From contig CAVOSX010000002.1 in assembly GCA_963699015.1 (NCBI GenBank), positions 806,001 through 870,000 of the forward strand: DNA of 64,000 nt, written 5' to 3'. The stretch comes from PALSA-505 sp963699015. Its GTDB lineage: Bacteria > Actinomycetota > Actinomycetes > Streptosporangiales > Streptosporangiaceae. The notes beneath the pieces are model-generated. The model had not been told where the DNA came from and ran no database searches. It saw only the letters and a list, made by a program, of their open reading frames with translations. The translations under genes were made by a program, and so were the position numbers. Shown here in pieces: positions 61,825 through 64,000 of the stretch; position 1 is the stretch's first letter, and every line of letters begins with the position of its first letter.

Positions 61825-62595
61825 TCAGTGCATGATCGTCTGGCCGCCGTCGATCACGAGCGTCTGCCCCGTCATGTACGACGCGGCGTCGCTGGCCAGG
61901 AACACGGCGGGGCCGGCCATCTCCTCGGGCTGGCCCCAGCGCCGCATGGGCACCGTGGCCACCGTGGCCGGGCCGGCCGTTTCGTCCCCCCACAGGTTGC
62001 GGTTCAGCTCGGTGGCCGTCCAGCCGGGGCAGAGCGCGTTGACCCGGACCCCGCTTCCCGCCCACTCGACGGCGAGCGACTTGGTCAGCGACACCACCGC
62101 CGCCTTGGCCGCGCCGTAAGGGGAGATCATCGGGGCCGCGGCCAGGCCGCCGACCGAGGCGACGTTGATGACCGAGCCCGAGCCGCGGTCGAGCAGGTGC
62201 CCGGCGACCGCGCGGCAGACGTACACGACAGAGGTCGCGTTCAGCCTCATGATCTTGTCCCAGCCCGCCAGCCGCAGTTCGGCGAACGGGACCATGAAGT
62301 TGGTGCCGCCGGCGTTGTTCACCACGATGTCGATGTGGCCGAGCTGCTCGATGGCCGATGCGACGGCCGCGGACACCGCCTCTTCGCTGGTCACGTCGGC
62401 CGGGATCACGAACGCCTTCTGGCCGTGCTCGCTCGCCGCGCGAGCGGTCCCGGCAAGGCCTTCCTCACTGCGGGCCAGCAGCGCGAGATCCGCCCCCGCG
62501 GCGGCCATCGCGACGGCCACCGCGCGGCCGATCCCCCGCGAGGCCCCGGTGATGAGGGCGGTCTTGCCGGTCAGGTCAAACAGGCTGGCGCTCAT
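61825..62595 (-). CDS. SDR-family oxidoreductase
   Basis: A 256-residue classical short-chain dehydrogenase. TGASRGIGRAVAVAMA binds cofactor, VNNAGGTNF and SPYGAAKAAV (Tyr-x-x-x-Lys catalytic pair) follow, and the C terminus LVIDGGQT is typical. The lack of a basic residue directly after the Gly motif leaves NAD versus NADP open. Its start overlaps the end of the hydrolase gene by 20 bp. Confidence 0.88.
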   Translation of the reverse strand: MSASLFDLTGKTALITGASRGIGRAVAVAMAAAGADLALLARSEEGLAGTARAASEHGQKAFVIPADVTSEEAVSAAVASAIEQLGHIDIVVNNAGGTNFMVPFAELRLAGWDKIMRLNATSVVYVCRAVAGHLLDRGSGSVINVASVGGLAAAPMISPYGAAKAAVVSLTKSLAVEWAGSGVRVNALCPGWTATELNRNLWGDETAGPATVATVPMRRWGQPEEMAGPAVFLASDAASYMTGQTLVIDGGQTIMH

Positions 62596-63310
62596 CGGGG
62601 TCCTTCCACTCAGTCGGCAGCGGCCAGGCGGCCGGGTTCACCCTGCGCACGATCTCGTTCAGCACAATACGCACGTACGGCTCGCCCACCCACAGGTGCT
62701 TCGCCCGGTCCACCGCGACGACATCCGCCTGGGGCACCCGGGCGAACCTCCGCCTGGCTTCCTCGGGCCGCAGGTAGTCGTCGAGCTCCGGTACCAGGGC
62801 GATCAGCGGCCGGCCCGACGCCGCCCAGGCGTCGAGCTCGGCGTCGCCCGCGCGGCGCAGCGGGGGCGAGAGCAGGATGGCGCCCTGGACGGCCGGGGCA
62901 AGACCCCAGGCCAGCGCCAGCTCGGTGCCGAACGACCAGCCCACCAGCCATATCGCCGGCAGCTGCGCTTCGACGCAGAAAGCGATCGCGGCCGCCACGT
63001 CGTGGCGTTCGGCCTCGCCACCGCCGAACTCGCCTTCGCTGGTTCCGTGCTCCGACGATGCGCTGCGGGTGTTGAACCGGAACACGGCCAGGTCGGCCAT
63101 GGCGGGCAGCCGGTAAGACGCCTTGCGCAGGATGTGGCTGTCCATCATCCCGCCCTGCGTGGGCAGCGGATGCAGGCAGAGCAGCGTGGCGACCGGATCC
63201 CGGTCCGGCGGCAGCGCAAGCTCGCCGACCAGGCGCAGGCCATCGTCGGTGTGCAGGGTCACGCGCGTGCGCCTGGCCGGCAAGACGGTCGAGGCCCTGA
63301 TCTCGGACAC
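62576..63310 (-). CDS. alpha/beta hydrolase
   Basis: A 244-residue serine hydrolase. LVGWSFGTELAL holds the nucleophile elbow (GWSFG), PELDDYLRP the likely acid, and RAKHLWVGE the catalytic His. LCLHPLPTQGGMM is near the oxyanion hole. It resembles short dienelactone-like hydrolases; the substrate is unknown. It overlaps the SDR start, so the two are co-translated. Confidence 0.85.
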   Translation of the reverse strand: MSEIRASTVLPARRTRVTLHTDDGLRLVGELALPPDRDPVATLLCLHPLPTQGGMMDSHILRKASYRLPAMADLAVFRFNTRSASSEHGTSEGEFGGGEAERHDVAAAIAFCVEAQLPAIWLVGWSFGTELALAWGLAPAVQGAILLSPPLRRAGDAELDAWAASGRPLIALVPELDDYLRPEEARRRFARVPQADVVAVDRAKHLWVGEPYVRIVLNEIVRRVNPAAWPLPTEWKDPDERQPV

Positions 63311-63339
63311 CGCCGCTCACCCGATCCTTCCCGCGTCCG

Positions 63340-63726
63340 CTACCGCGGCCGCCGCGGTCCCGGCCTGCGGTGCAGCCGCTGTCGCCAGCAGCTCCGGTGC
63401 CAGTGCCTGCGCGTGTCCAGCCCCGGGGTCAGGGCCGGCCAGGCGACCAGGTGCGGCGTGCCGGGCTGGATCTCCTGATCACAGCCAGGACAACGATAGG
63501 CCTTGCCCGCTGAGGCTCCTGGTACCAGGCGGACCACCCAGTCCCCGTCCGGCCAGGACTCGGCGTGCTCGGGGCCGGCCGGCAGGTCCGCACCCCGGGC
63601 GGGCAGGCCGGACTCTGCCTCGCCTTCGCCCCGGGCCGCGCCCGGCGCCGGCCCCGCCCCCGGGCGCCCCTTGCGGTGCACGTCGTCGGGGAGGCGACGG
63701 GCGCGGCGCGGGCTCACGCCGGCCAC
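63340..63726 (-). CDS. small putative zinc-binding protein
   Basis: A 128-residue basic protein. The C-terminal part has CPGCDQEIQPGTPHLVAW and RRHWHRSCW, a probable zinc site (CxxC, His, HxxxC). The N terminus is Arg/Pro-rich and disordered. I recall similar proteins in actinomycetes of unknown function. It is divergent from nucS. Confidence 0.7.
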   Translation of the reverse strand: MAGVSPRRARRLPDDVHRKGRPGAGPAPGAARGEGEAESGLPARGADLPAGPEHAESWPDGDWVVRLVPGASAGKAYRCPGCDQEIQPGTPHLVAWPALTPGLDTRRHWHRSCWRQRLHRRPGPRRPR

Positions 63727-63785
63727 TGTATGTGAGGTCAGCGACGTCGTCGCACGTGGCCTCGGGACCGCTACAGTTGGGTGCC

Positions 63786-64000
63786 GTGCGGATCGTCATC
63801 GCCCGGTGCAGCGTGGACTACGCTGGCCGGCTCACCGCGTCGCTGGCCCCCGCACTCCGGCTGCTCATCGTCAAGGCGGACGGGTCGGTGCTCGTCCATT
63901 CGGACGGCGGATCGTACAAACCGCTGAACTGGATGTCTCCGCCGTGCCGGCTCGTAGAGCAGCCGGGCCGCTGGACGGTGACCAGCAAGTCGGGCGAGAC
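63786..64000 (+). CDS. nucS: endonuclease NucS (EndoMS), 5' part cut by window end
   Basis: The first 71 residues (GTG 63786) read RIVIARCSVDYAGRLTASL, LLIVKADGSVLVHSDGGSYKPLNWMSPP. This is the N-terminal domain of NucS, the mismatch-specific endonuclease that provides non-canonical mismatch repair in actinobacteria and archaea. The C-terminal nuclease domain lies beyond the window. Confidence 0.93.
   Translation, partial: MRIVIARCSVDYAGRLTASLAPALRLLIVKADGSVLVHSDGGSYKPLNWMSPPCRLVEQPGRWTVTSKSGE

Overview
The window is a very GC-rich chromosomal segment with frequent GTG starts and short 4-base gene overlaps. It comes from an actinomycete (Actinomycetota). The gene set points there directly: NucS/EndoMS mismatch endonuclease, CofC of coenzyme F420 synthesis, DUF2469 and DUF2630 proteins, an NdgR-type IclR regulator beside leuCD, and single-subunit GlnB next to GlnD. 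Gene order is the conserved housekeeping neighbourhood known from Streptomyces and Streptosporangiales. I infer a Streptosporangiales-like organism, but the species cannot be fixed from sequence alone. There is no prophage, insertion sequence, CRISPR array or biosynthetic cluster. The unusual material lies in leaders, repeats, relics and frameshifts.

Region 1 (1-9.6 kb, mostly minus strand): a DUF2510 membrane protein, a hexapeptide acyltransferase and rlmN, then the rpsB-tsf-pyrH-frr-cdsA translation/lipid block. A plus-strand suppressor-of-fused (SUFU) gene sits between cdsA and rlmN. Region 2 (8.6-20.3 kb): xerC, dprA, comM, yraN, a DUF2469 gene, rnhB, lepB, rplS, trmD, rimM, a KH-domain gene, rpsP and ffh. 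These cover DNA processing, secretion and ribosome biogenesis. Region 3 (20.3-36.4 kb): glnD-glnB nitrogen sensing, a chloramphenicol-phosphotransferase-like kinase, ftsY, smc, acyP, mutM, rnc, rpmF, a DUF177 gene, coaD, rsmD, recG and rpmB.

Region 4 (36.6-44.4 kb): a CBM2-like membrane protein, thiL, an Lrp-type ligand-binding protein, cofC, plsC, gpsA, a trans-sulfuration enzyme, ddl and an HU gene. Region 5 (44.5-63.3 kb) is dominated by branched-chain amino-acid synthesis: leuCD with divergent ndgR, then cimA, ilvE and leuB. It also holds the pntAA-pntAB-pntB transhydrogenase, a soluble-transhydrogenase (sthA) relic, tRNA-Glu and tRNA-Gln beside gltX, a fumarylacetoacetase-family enzyme, a secreted protein, an SDR, a hydrolase, and nucS cut by the window end.

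Three themes deserve attention. (1) Two leader ORFs with RNA hairpins precede branched-chain genes. The one before cimA reads MTSGQIIIGRRVGT and is followed by a textbook intrinsic terminator, so it is a strong candidate for isoleucine-sensing attenuation. (2) Essential genes rpsP, ftsY, rnc, plsC, gpsA and leuD each carry single-base frameshifts. I judge these mostly to be assembly errors, which would produce a false S16-KH fusion and broken gene calls. (3) Several housekeeping proteins (S2, S16, RNase III, LepB, Ffh) carry long low-complexity or tandem-repeat tails, and a 70-bp inverted-repeat element occurs twice in intergenic DNA. I found no convincing wholly new multi-gene system.
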